Positions 51,882-61,951 of a stretch of 64,000 bases of DNA are shown here, in pieces. This stretch comes from Obelidium mucronatum. Taxonomy: Eukaryota; Chytridiomycota; Chytridiomycetes; Chytridiales; Chytriomycetaceae. Position 1 is the stretch's first letter; each line of letters starts with the position of its first letter. The stretch lies in contig JAIVFH010000007.1 of assembly GCA_025765595.1 (NCBI GenBank), positions 248,001 to 312,000 on the forward strand, given 5' to 3'. A program made the position numbers and the translations under genes. The notes under the pieces were generated by a model, which was given only the letters and a program-made list of their open reading frames with translations, was not told the DNA's origin and made no database searches.

Positions 51882-51997
51882 TCCCCCCTCCTCCCCCTCT
51901 TGCCGGGTGGTGGTTTCGCGCCTCCCTGTAGCGTTTGCTTCGATGACTTGACGTTGGCGTTCTGACGGTTGTGGTAGCTGCGGATGAATTCAGCTTC

Positions 51998-54530
51998 TTA
52001 GAAATCTTCGTAGTTCACCCACGAGTCGGGTGTCTGCGAGTCCTCCCATTCCACCAGATAAGTTTTCGACCCGTCTTTCTTTTCTTTGTGGTTCTTGATG
52101 TTCTTTATGGCTGCGGTGGGTGAGAAGTGTACGTCAGACGAAATCAGCTTGAGTTGCTGTGGTGAGTACCTTCTTGATAGCAGACTGCCGTCATGGTCCA
52201 GTAGCTGGTACGTGCCTCCTCGCGACACCTGCACGACTCGGTACAGGCCTTCGTAGCGAGGTTCCAGCTTCAATCAACTCACGTCTGGCAGTGCCATCAC
52301 ATATGCTCCTACTTGGAACCTCCCTCTCTTCACTTTATGCGATGCGTCAAATTTTGCGTGCATTAGCTTCTGGTAATCCGCTAAATTCTCCGAGATTCCA
52401 GGGAATACCAAGTCTTGCATGGCGTCCACTCTTGCTTGCAGTTCCTCCAGCGAGATCGACTCTTCAGGCATCATTGCATACGTTGTTGGAGTGTTTGCCA
52501 CTCTTGCAAACATCAGGCTAAACGGTGTTGATCCATGGGTACGGGATACTCTTGTGTTCAAGTTGAATTCGACCCATGGTACTTGCGTCTGCCAGTGTGT
52601 AAAGTCGTTGTCCATCAGCTTCAGCAATACTGCTTTAGCGTCCTGGACGTGGCGTTCGACGAGTCCGTTTGCTTGCGGGTTGTATGGCGTTGTCGTTCTC
52701 CACTTGTTGGCGCCCTCTAGTGCTTGAACAATGTGGTTCCTGAACTCGCTCCCGTTATCGCTCTGCACAATCTTTGCGAACCCAAAGTCGCAGAAGATTG
52801 AGGTGAGTGCTTCCCCAACCTCCTCGGCGCTCTTTGTCCGTAGTGGTCTTTGGATGACGAATTTGGTGGCCACGTCGACAAAGACCATCACGAAGTTGTA
52901 ACCCTCTGCAGAAGTTGTGGAGATTTCCATGAGGTACACTGCGATATGGTTAAATGGCAGAGCCGCTTGTACTGACCTCAGCGGGTGAAACCTGGTTCTT
53001 CCCAATGTTCCACTTGTCGCATGCAACACACTTCGCAACTAATCTCGCAGCGTCGCCCTGCAGCCCTGGCCAGTCCAATCCTTCGGCCCAGATGTGGCAC
53101 ATGAGAGAGGAGGTTCCCATGTGGCCCATCTCATGCGCTGCGTTCAACCTGACAGTTGCTTCTGCTTGAACAAGTGCGTCAGCAAATTGTGGTCCGTTTT
53201 GAGGTGGAATCTTGTACTGTAGAGATGGGGGTGGGACTTGTTGATGCAATGTACTATCTCAAGGAGCTCCTTGTGATTCGCTGAGTATCGCTTCTGGGCG
53301 CCAACAAAGGTCTTCGCCATAAACTCTATATAGCTGCGGGAGCAGTTGTAAGTCTGAGGGGTCTGTGGCGACGTAGAATGGCCGGCTGTAGTCTGGAGGG
53401 GACAGAATTGGCGCGTTTGCTGCAGCTGCACACAGTGCTGTCAGAGCGGCATCTTGGTCCAGGCCCCAGTGGGTGCAAATATTCTTGAGGTTTTGTACTT
53501 CCTCTAGCGGCGCTGCTAGAGTCGAGTAGTGGGGAATGCTGTCGTGCAGGTAGTTCAAGAACCCCAGCATGCTCCCCACTGCCGTAAACAATCCTGTATC
53601 TCCTGGGGTCTTCCATTTCGCCATCGCTGTGAATCTCTCCGGGTCGATCTTACTCCCAGTGCGCTCTTCATGAACCCCAACAGCTTCCCTTCTTGTTTAG
53701 CAAATTGGCACTTCTTAAAGCTGATACGTAAGTTGGCTTCCGTAAGTTTCTTGATGACTGTGATCAAATGGGCAGTGTGCTCGGCGTATGACCCTGAGTG
53801 GACAAAGAGGTCGTCCATGTATATCACTACATGTTCCACCCCTTTGAAGAGCTTGTCCATCTGTTCTTGAAAGAAAATCGGCACGTTCTTTAGTACAAAT
53901 GGCGGCGACTGGAATTCATAGCGCTTTCCCTTCCAGCTGAACGACATGAACGCCCTTTGTTCTGGGTTGATGCCAAATTGCTAGTAAGCGCCCTGGAGGT
54001 CCAGTGTGGAGAACACTTTTGCATCAACAACCGTATGGAGAGTATCGTGGCAGTTTGAGAAGAGCCTGTGGTAGTCAACTGTTTGTGCATTCAGGGCTCT
54101 GACATCGAGGCAGACCCGGGTTTTTGTGTATTTGCTGTTGACTATTCTCGGAGCTTTTGATGGTGTTTTAGAGTCTCTACTCCATATAAAACTATCTATT
54201 TGTATTTACCTGCAAGGATGGGTGCGTTCCAGTCAGATGGTCCTTCCATTTCTTGGACACTCCTCTCTTTGATCCACGTCGCTAGTTGCTTGTCCACGGC
54301 TTCTTGACGGTGGAAGGGCACTTTGTATTGTCGAATTCTGGAGGGTTTGGCGTGGTCTACCAAGTCAATGTTCACTGTAGATCCGGGGATATTGGTTTTG
54401 GCCCATGGTAGGATCCTGGCATTCTCGTCAAGGTAGGGCTGGATCTCGTCCAGTAAGTCTTGGCGGGCCCTTGCATCTTTTTCAGACAGTTGCTCTTGTT
54501 CTGGTAGCGAGATGGCTTGCTCCAGTGTTG
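51998..54530 (-). mobile_element. Truncated Ty3/gypsy (chromovirus) pol region
   Basis: Minus-strand order: reverse transcriptase (about 54470-53555; VVIYMDDLFVHSGSYAEHTA contains the YMDD active site, with RISFKKCQFAKQEGKLLGF after it), RNase H (about 53500-53170; YSANHKELLEIVHCINKSH), integrase zinc finger H-H-C-C (AHEMGHMGTS...LVAKCVACDKW, about 53170-53020), integrase core (FVDVATKFV, QSDNGSEF and GLVERHVQDAK, the D-D-E set) and a chromodomain (KTYLVEWEDSQTPDSWVNYE) ending 51998. Several frame breaks exist (for example near 53590 and 52990), so no complete polyprotein remains. Classified by domain order: RT-RH-INT-chromodomain. Confidence 0.8.
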
Positions 54531-54943
54531 TTGCGAAAGTTTCCCTTATTCTTCCACTTTATATTTCTAATTACTTTCTTTTAAATTTCATTCATTCCAA
54601 ATTCGGCTTGTCTAATGTTGCGGTCGTTGCTGCTGTGTTTTTTTCCATATTATCTATTAATTGCTTCCACTTATTAAAAACGGCCAATATTCTCGATGGA
54701 TCCATGTGATTTATTTTTACTTCATCATTTCGAAATAAACTCGGTGGGTAGTGGATACGCAATCTTCTCTCCTCCCTCTCCCTTCTCAGATCATGTACCT
54801 GCCTTTCATTGTCTTCTTCTTCCCCTCCGCTGCTGGTTCGGCTTCCTCATCTTCATCCCTTTGTCCGGGGTGATTAAGTATTCCATTCTGAATTCCAGCC
54901 CTGCAAACTTGAGGGTAACTGAGAGTCCTCCTGTCTGGTGATT
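54531..54943. other. Unassigned stretch inside the retroelement
   Basis: About 410 T-rich bases between the pol region and the gag-like segment. No protease motif and no family-like frame was recognised. It could be degraded protease/gag DNA or an inserted sequence. Confidence 0.35.
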
Positions 54944-55360
54944 TTAGTTGTGACAGGTTTGTTGGAAGTGTCTGAATGTGATCTGCTTGTTTGCTACACT
55001 AGCAGCTTTACACTTTGAGCATTCTTCCTTGTGGCCTTGAGCGATAAGCCAGGGTTTGTGGGTCAGGTTTGGGTTGAAGCATTCCAGGTCCCCGTGCGGC
55101 ATTCCTGGGTGTGTCTGACATCCTTTTGCTGATGGTCCAGTTGCTTGATGTCTTTCGACTGGTGCCAGGTTTGGTCGTGGTCGTTTTTGTTCCTGTTGTC
55201 TTTCCATTGTTGGTGCTGCTCCTGTCCTCCCCTTCTTTTCCGCCAGCATCTTTACTTCCTCCTTTGAAACCATTGCGTCGATATTAATCCTGTCTTGAAG
55301 GTATTGTGGAAGAAGGTTCATGTATCGCTGTTTGCTGATTTTCTTTGAAGTTCTTCTCAA
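54944..55360 (-). mobile_element. Gag-like fragment of the retroelement
   Basis: An open frame of 138 residues on the minus strand. It contains CQTHPGMPHGDLEC, a C-x2-H-x4-H-x4-C arrangement like fungal retroelement gag zinc knuckles, preceded by Lys/Arg/Pro-rich sequence. It sits where gag should be, 5' of pol. No 5' LTR is found in the 90 bases left before B33, so the element is truncated. Confidence 0.5.
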
Positions 55361-55451
55361 GCGGGAGTTGATGCGGTTATGGTAATAAACATAGATTTAA
55401 AAAGCTATAACGCGAGTCATGGGGTAAAGAGAGTGCTAATTATAGTTTGCA

Positions 55452-56764
55452 TCACAAATAGAAGATATCTTCCAAGCAATCAAAAGTGAACTTGACTTCA
55501 TCCAAATCCATTTGCGTCACACATTTCCCAACCAGCGTCTTTTGAATCCTACGGATTTGAGCATCAAGAACGGGTCGCTGCTCTTTATGCAACGTGAATT
55601 CCTGTGCATTTGTATTTGAAAAATATTCTAAATTAAGCCAACTTCAAGATAAATACCTCATAAAGCCGACATAACTGATCAAGAGTATCACCATCATTTG
55701 AAAGAGCAGAAACATTCCGTAAATGTCGAATAAACTCGAAAGGATCAGGAAACTCTTTATCCGTTTTTATGGAGTATTCCCTCTTGACTCTATCAAACAT
55801 CTAAAACAGCGTTTTAAGATACAAACAGATTCCAAAAAAGAAGAAGAGGAAAAAAAAAAGACAACATAAGGAACCTTTTCAACTAAAAAGCGATCCACAT
55901 GATCGCTGCAATACTCTAAAATCTCATTCTGTGACCTCTTGATTTTGCCCAGAGTAATTCGGCATTGCACGGGATTTGTTTCACGAGTTTGGAAATCCGT
56001 GTATCGAATGTACCATTGAATCAATTTGTCGACGTGGCTGGAAACTTCTGGATGTGCCGCTAAACTGGGAATAATCTTCAGTTTAGACTTGATTCCCGAG
56101 AAATGAGGCTGGATAACTTCTTCGCTTGACGGTGGGACGGGTAGCGGTGCATTGAGGAGTTGTTCGAGGTTGACGTTTTGGATTTCCAAAAGATTCTCCA
56201 AATTCAGATCCGCATGAGTACCAACGAAAGTATCGAATTGGAGAAGCGTTGGTGGTGTAATAAATTGTTGAGGCTGTTGTAGTGACGGGTTTTGCTGAAA
56301 CAAGTCATTGAATATATCGGATTGAAGCGGGTCCATGTCAACCAAACCAAACTGCATTTGTCGCAATTGGTCGTTTTCTTTCTCCAGCTGAGAAACTCTG
56401 GTACGTAAAGCTTCGGCTTCTCCATTTCCTCTGGAGAGAGCGGCTACAGTAGCTTCGAGATCTTCGACATATCTTTCGGTTGCCACGTCAGCCATCATCC
56501 AACTTGCGATTACATTTATAGAGCTCCTAGGCTTACTTTTGTTTTCTTTCCCTGTATGCTTTTGCATTCAATCTAACCTGGGCAATGCGCTTTGTCTGTG
56601 CCTTTGATCAGAACGTGATAAAATCAGGATAGTCTTTTTACCGCTGGTTCGGAGACATCAGGTTTACGTCCTGGTCCACCTTTCCGCTTGAGTGCTTGCT
56701 TTTCTACCAGCGGATCGTCTCCCGAAGCACTAGCACCGCTACTTGCTGTTTCGAGCTGATTCAT
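55452..56764 (-). CDS. B33: bZIP protein (Val at the invariant Asn) with two modules
   Basis: Start ATG 56764 (MNQLETASSG). Exon 1 ends GRKPDVSEPA; exon 2 is TKRIAQVRLNAKAYRERKQK; exon 3 starts YVEDLEATVAALSRGNGEAE, coil LRTRVSQLEKENDQLRQMQF. LEQLLNAPLPVPPSS is the family linker. Module A: GIKSKLKIIPSLAAHPEVSS, VDKLIQWYI (no intron), KRSQNEILEYCSDHVDRFLV/intron, MFDRVKREYSI. Module B: EFIRHLRNVSALSNDGDTLD, QLCRLYE/intron, IRRIQKTLVGKCVTQMDLDE, stop 55452. Frame intact. Exon layout around the basic region matches B30. Confidence 0.8.
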
Positions 56765-56837
56765 ACGTTTTTTTTTTGCAAAGGTGTTTTAAAATATAAA
56801 ATTTATTAATTTATAAATACCCCCCCAAAAAACAAAC

Positions 56838-57301
56838 ATGGCATCAAACTCTCGTCTGGTGGCACTCGAAGCTCGAATCAAAGTACTAGAGGCTAAAGCG
56901 GATGAGTACGAGACTGCGCTTAAGCTGGCGAAGGGGACCGACATCGACAAGTACATCGGACTCCTTCAGAGCGCCAACCAACACCATCAGAGCGCCACCC
57001 TCGAGAAAGTTGCGCTCATAACGAGAAGTTGCGCTCATAAACGAGAGGGTGGCGACAATCAGTAGTGCTGGACAAACTATGTTCTCGACTGGTGCGTCTA
57101 GGCGTGGTTCTCTTTTGTATTCAACTCATCGAAGCCAATGTTATTTTGCAGAACTTTGGCTGCCGTTCTTGTCGTCATTCTCACTGTCTTTGATTTCATC
57201 TACGAAGAACAGTCGTGTAAGGCCCTGTCGTGTTTTATTGGAAAAGGAAAACGACTCTTGTTTGGAATCGGATTTGCCGTCGGTTTTCGTCTGGTGAATT
57301 G
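56838..57301 (+). CDS. Small coiled-coil protein with C-terminal membrane segment (possibly broken)
   Basis: ATG 56838 opens MASNSRLVALEARIKVLEAK and a helical stretch (YIGLLQSANQHHQSATLEKV). Near 57015-57045 a 19-base near-duplication (GTTGCGCTCATAA) shifts the frame. The shifted frame continues NERVATISSAGQTMFST to a donor near 57091. After an acceptor near 57153, TLAAVLVVILTVFDFIYEEQ and LLFGIGFAVGFRLVN end at 57301. This looks like an N-terminal coil plus membrane segment. The family is not recognised and it has no bZIP features. Confidence 0.4.
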
Positions 57302-58074
57302 AATGGGCCAAGATCTGGACCTCGCAAACGACGAACGCAGCAGGTCATTGAGTGAATGAACAAATTGAGGATGATGAGGCAGTGTTGTTGAATCGTATCA
57401 GTCGTTGATAGACAACAACAGTGGTACAAAAACAATTCACACGACTTCAAACAGTTTTGCATTGACGGCGCTTGTCCTGAAGCCTCTGTTGATATCGTAT
57501 TTTTTTTTGTGCAGTAGTCCGACGAGCCCAATATCTGTTTTTTTTTTTTTTTTTTTTTTTTTTTTGGTTTTCTCAGCCGATTCCTTTTTTTGGAATTCAT
57601 GTGGAAACCGTGTGGGCGTAACTTATTCCCCCCCCCCCCCCCCCCCCTGTAGCCTTAAGTTTGAACAATGAAAGACAACAGCTGAATCGGCCCAATTGAA
57701 GCAAAAAAAAAAAATTTGATGTGGTGATGCCACCCAAAAATTTAGAAATATAGCGCCTCCCAAAGAGCGCTTTGATTTTGGAGCGTACGTAAGCCAAGAC
57801 AAAAAAAGTTAACGACGAAACAGGATAACGACTTGGGTTTTTTTTTTCGAAAACAACCCAACTACTTTCTAAGGGGGTTTGGTCTCCTCTTTTTGAAGTT
57901 TTTTTTACGGGACAATCTGAACAACAACATTTATGAAATGAGATAAAAATTAATATATGGGAATACGATTTATTTTGTTTGTTGCAGATATAAGTCAGTT
58001 GTGTGTGGGGAAAAAAAACTCTATAAATTAATATAAAACGCGGATGCAGTAAAAAAGGCCTCTGACCACAATTT
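57302..58074. other. Intergenic with T and C homopolymers
   Basis: About 770 bases without a recognisable gene. It holds a T run near 57537-57564, C20 at 57628-57647, several shorter A/T runs and a TACGTAA element (57786-57792). Confidence 0.45.
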
Positions 58075-58570
58075 TTATATCAAAGAAGACAAGGAATATG
58101 AATTCATATCCACCATGGGAAAGAATGCATTATTGTCCGAGACTGGCAGAGGTAACGGCGGACTCATCATAATCAAGAGACTCAACATTCCATTGTTTTC
58201 TTGTTCCAACTGCGCGATCCGTTGTTTGAGGAGTTCGTTTTCGGGATTGAGACTTGTTGCCGCTGCTGAGGTGTTGTATTTGGGCCTCTAGTTCTTGTTT
58301 GTAGGTTTCCTTTTTTTGGCGGAATTTACGGGCAGCATCTCGGTTTTGAGATCTCCGTTTGTCTGTTGCAGGGCGGTGGTAGACTCGCTTCGTCTTGTTG
58401 AGTATGTTGCTGGTGGGTGAAGAAGCTTCGGATTGTGGTGAAGCCATCGACATTGGGCTCGGAGAGTCTGGGTTGTTGTTGTATTCGCTGTTTGCGCTGC
58501 TGTCGAATGTTGAGCTGGAACTCAAGGCTGGCGATGACGATGCATCATAGTTGTAATCCAGTAAGCTCAT
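58075..58570 (-). CDS. B34: short bZIP protein without C-module, frame change in the zipper
   Basis: Start ATG 58570 (MSLLDYNYD). A Ser-rich N-terminus, then HRPATDKRRSQNRDAARKFR and QKKETYKQELEAQIQHLSSG. A one-base change near 58262 continues the zipper in a clean path (NPENELLKQRIAQLEQENNG) to SYSLSSLI, stop 58075. Without the change the protein would end in a non-heptad tail at 58130. Canonical Asn and Arg are present. No intron, no helical module. Confidence 0.65.
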
Positions 58571-58757
58571 GTTGTGGTTTAGCGAGTACTTTTGTTGCCT
58601 CAAAAGGGCTTGGATTTTATATTATCCTGTGTCGCTAAGAAATTTCCCGGCTGATTCAGCCAATTTGAAATGAATTGTGACCTTGTGAAATGATTCGAAT
58701 TTTTTTCTGATTCGGAATCAAAATCGTGGGCCCAAAAACAGGAAAAGGATCAAGCCC

Positions 58758-58810
58758 GAATTTGTCAGTTCTGCGACTGGCTTACGTACGCCAGTTGAAT
58801 TTGTCAGTTC
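58758..58810. promoter_or_regulatory. 20-base palindrome around TTACGTAC flanked by direct repeats, upstream of B34
   Basis: ACTGGCTTACGTACGCCAGT (58776-58795) is a near-perfect inverted repeat with a bZIP-type core. The 14-base direct repeat GAATTTGTCAGTTC flanks it (58758-58771 and 58797-58810). It lies about 205 bases upstream of the B34 start. The rest of 58571-58948 shows no gene. Confidence 0.45.
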
Positions 58811-58948
58811 CGACATTTTTAGCGCTGTAACTGGCGCTGAGCGCCACATAGCGCTGCGAGCGCTGCCCACCCAGTTTGTGAAAGCGAATGCAATAGGAAC
58901 AAAGGAGTGCATGTTATAAATACAATGCGGCTTTTATTATATAGTTTT

Positions 58949-59398
58949 TCATTGGTTTCCAAACAATACAAAGTCCAGACTGTCAACAGTCGAGGCTGAA
59001 GTTGCGGACGTAGCTGTAGTTGAAGGAGCAGTGGAGTCCGATAGCAGCTGCAGAAGCTGGTTGTTTTGTTCCAGTTGCGTTTGGAAGAGCAGGTTCAAGT
59101 TGACTTGCGGCGATCCCGAGGGCGACGCTAGCTGACTCTGACCGTTGCCGAAGACCAGCGTGGCGTCCCTCAGCTGGCGGTTCTCGAGCTCGAGCTGCGC
59201 CAGGCGCATCTTCAGGGCGGCGTTCTCGATGCGCTCGCGGTCCCGCAGCGCGGCGACCTGCGCCTCGAGGGCGTCCAGGTGGCGGCGCTGGCGCTCGCGG
59301 AAGGCGCGGGCGGCCTCGCGCTTCTGGTTCTGGCGCTTCGTGGCTGCGGGCGCGTCGGCGGGCTTGCGGCCCTTGCGCGCGGCGTCGGCGGGCGGCAT
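58949..59398 (-). CDS. B35: short bZIP protein (Lys at the invariant Asn)
   Basis: Start ATG 59398 (MPPADAARKG). Intronless, 149 residues, GC-rich first half. Basic region APAATKRQNQKREAARAFRE, zipper LDALEAQVAALRDRERIENA, coil LKMRLAQLELENRQLRDATL, then a Ser/Thr/Gln-rich tail ending DFVLFGNQ. Aligned on REAARAFR, Lys stands where the base-contacting Asn should be; an Asn lies two residues earlier. No helical module. Divergent from B36 across a 271-base shared promoter. Confidence 0.8.
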   Translation of the reverse strand: MPPADAARKGRKPADAPAATKRQNQKREAARAFRERQRRHLDALEAQVAALRDRERIENAALKMRLAQLELENRQLRDATLVFGNGQSQLASPSGSPQVNLNLLFQTQLEQNNQLLQLLSDSTAPSTTATSATSASTVDSLDFVLFGNQ

Positions 59399-59458
59399 TC
59401 GTTTTGTGTTTTGTTTTTTGTCGGTGTTTTGTTTCGTTCGGTGCTTTAAAATGCTCGC

Positions 59459-59466
59459 TGACGTAA
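59459..59466. promoter_or_regulatory. TGACGTAA in the B35/B36 shared promoter
   Basis: TGACGTAA, a hybrid of CRE and Yap half-sites, lies 61 bases upstream of B35 and about 204 bases upstream of B36. It is in the only divergent bZIP pair with a short shared promoter. Confidence 0.4.
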
Positions 59467-59669
59467 GCCATCGAGAGAGTGTCGAGGGTCGAGGTGGATA
59501 GAACACACAGCACGAGAAAAAAGAGTGCACTCTCTTTTCGTTTGCTCGCTGTCGCAGCCGATCCGATTCCAGCACCGTGGTTCAACTTTTCCGCATTTTT
59601 TGTGATTTCAAACGCCAGCGATCGAATAACCACACTGTTCGAAAAAAACCCAAAAAACCCAAAAAAACA

Positions 59670-60978
59670 ATGGAGTTCTTCACGCCGTCGCTGCTCGATC
59701 TGTCGACGCTCGCCGCCTTTCCCGTCGCCGACGCCGCCGCCGCCGCCGCAAAGAAGGGTGCCGCCAACGCCAAGCGGCGGGAGGCGCCCGCCGACAAGGA
59801 CCTCGAGAAGGACAAGCCGAAGCGCGGGCGGAAGCTGGCGCCGCTGCCCGAGGAGCCGGAAAACAAGCGGCTCGCACAGAACCGCATCGCCCAGCGCGCC
59901 TTCGTAAGTGGACGATGGCGCCATCGGATTACACATGCCCATTACACATTACTAACACTCCACCCAGCGGGAACGCAAAGTCAACCACGTCAAGGAGCTC
60001 GAGACTAAAGTCGCTGAGCTGACCGCCATCATTGAAGGAAGCGAGCAGATGGCCTCCGTGCTCCAAGTCGCTGAGCTGAAACAAAAAGTCAAGGAATTGG
60101 AAGAACGCAACAAGCAACTCGTTGAAGAGAACCAGCAGCTGCGACAAATGACCTTCTCCTTTGATCCAAAGCAAGCCGAACTGTCTCCTGTCGAAGAAAT
60201 GGATGCCTCGAATTCCCTGTTTATGACGCCATCGTCGCTCAACTCATTTGGTACAAACGCAGACTTTGCCAATCTAATGATGCCATCGATTTCGCCAACT
60301 GCTGCATCTATCGCCAATGTGAACGATGCATCGTCCTTCTTGGAGCCAACTTCTCAGTTTCAACAACAACCCATCTCACCATCCACCAACACAATACCAA
60401 CAACAACTACTTCTGCTACGACTCCACCTTCAGTTTTAGATTTCATGTCACTTCTCAACTTTGACACTTTCCGCAATACCCCTCCTGCCCCAGGAATGGA
60501 TGCATTCCTTTTCGATGACATGGAACTCGAATCCCTCCTGATGGCCCCACAGTCAAACTTTGCTCCCGTCGTACCACCACCACCAGTCACTACTGCACCT
60601 GCTGTAGTCAGCAACCTCCCACCCACAAAGCCAGTCATGCCACTTGAAAACTTGAAAAACTGCATGTCTCACAAAGCCTCCATTTCCCCAGACTCCATGA
60701 CACTCCAATTCGGATGCGTGTCAAAAGCACTCACATCTGTCCCCGCATTGAGTGAAAAATGCGAGCTTGTGGATGAACTATGTAACCTGTTTGTCGATTT
60801 CACTACCGAATGTGATGTCAAGGAAACAAGGCTTGCTTGTCCGGCTGAGTTGATTAGTATGAAGCAGAAGGTGTTGCAGGAGGCTGGGGAACCGTACCGA
60901 GGGTATGTCGAAGGTGTGTTTGATCAGGTCAAGGTTCAGTTCCAACAGCATTTGCAACGGAAGGGGATTCAATCGTGA
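59670..60978 (+). CDS. B36: bZIP protein with one C-terminal module
   Basis: Start ATG 59670 (MEFFTPSLLDLSTL). Exons 59670-59903 and 59968-60978, joined at AF/RERK. Exon 1 is GC-rich with PKRGRKLAPLPEEPENK and RLAQNRIAQRAF; exon 2 gives RERKVNHVKELETKVAELTA, coil LKQKVKELEERNKQLVEENQ. A Ser/Thr/Pro-rich middle has DTFRNTPPAPGMD, resembling B27 and B28. The module: CVSKALTSVPALSEKCELVD, ELCNLFVDFTTECD, SMKQKVLQEAGEPYRGYVEG. Canonical Asn and Arg. Closest relative is B28, which has Ser at the Asn position. Confidence 0.87.
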
Positions 60979-61182
60979 GGGATCGTTGTGTTTTTGTTCA
61001 CGGTTCATGTGATTGTCAAGTTTGTTAGTTTTTTTTTTCAAAGTGACCCCTTGAACGTTTTTGGTTTCTTTTATAAATTTTTTAATAAAATAAATACACC
61101 AAAAAAAACTTCTCTATATTGATGTTTCATACAGTAGAGGAGGAGTAGTCCAAAAGCGCGAAAATTGGATTTTTGAGAAAAA

Positions 61183-61278
61183 CTACAGTATATCTTGGAG
61201 CACATTCATCATCTCATCCTTTGTTTTTATCTAATGGAAAAAAGAAATTGGTCAAAAATGTTAAATACTTTGTTTTGC

Positions 61279-61311
<33 letters not shown>

Positions 61312-61916
61312 ACAAACCACTTTCTGCTTTCCTGGACCAGCATGCCGACCCACCTCTACAGCCTGCATAAACCGAGCCCGTTCCTCTTCATTCCTACAAA
61401 CACCCAACAATCGATTCACCAACTCAATCAATCTGAAAAACCGCTCCTCTGCCGCCAACTCTGTCAAAGATCCACCAGGCCCATTGGAATCAAACGGGCT
61501 CATGACAAGCTAAGCAATCTCATCCACTTCCGATTCATGGTTCCGAAACGATTCGATTGATTGGCATGTGATTTTGAATGGCGTCTTTTCTGAGGACTGA
61601 TGAGTGTCGATATTCCGGGAATATACGTAACTGCTTACAGGAGGAGATACAGCAACACGAGTACTCCTACTACTACTACTACTTCTATTCCGACTCCTTG
61701 TTGTTGTTTCATAGATTCCATGGTTATAAGCAACATGCAACTTATTCCGGTCTTCAATCGAATCCACAATCGCCAACGCCTTGACACGGTCCAACACGTT
61801 GACGCATGTATTATACATTAAATGCTTTGTGGCCACACTTTTTATAATGTATTGTTTCATTTGTTTTGGGTTTGTGCAGTTGCTTTTTGCCTGTATCAAA
61901 GTTATTCAGTGTTTAT

Positions 61917-61951
<35 letters not shown>

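Noticed and set aside
59479..59942. Large frames crossing the B35/B36 promoter on both strands
   Set aside because: GC-rich shadows of the first exons of B35 and B36; no motif of their own.
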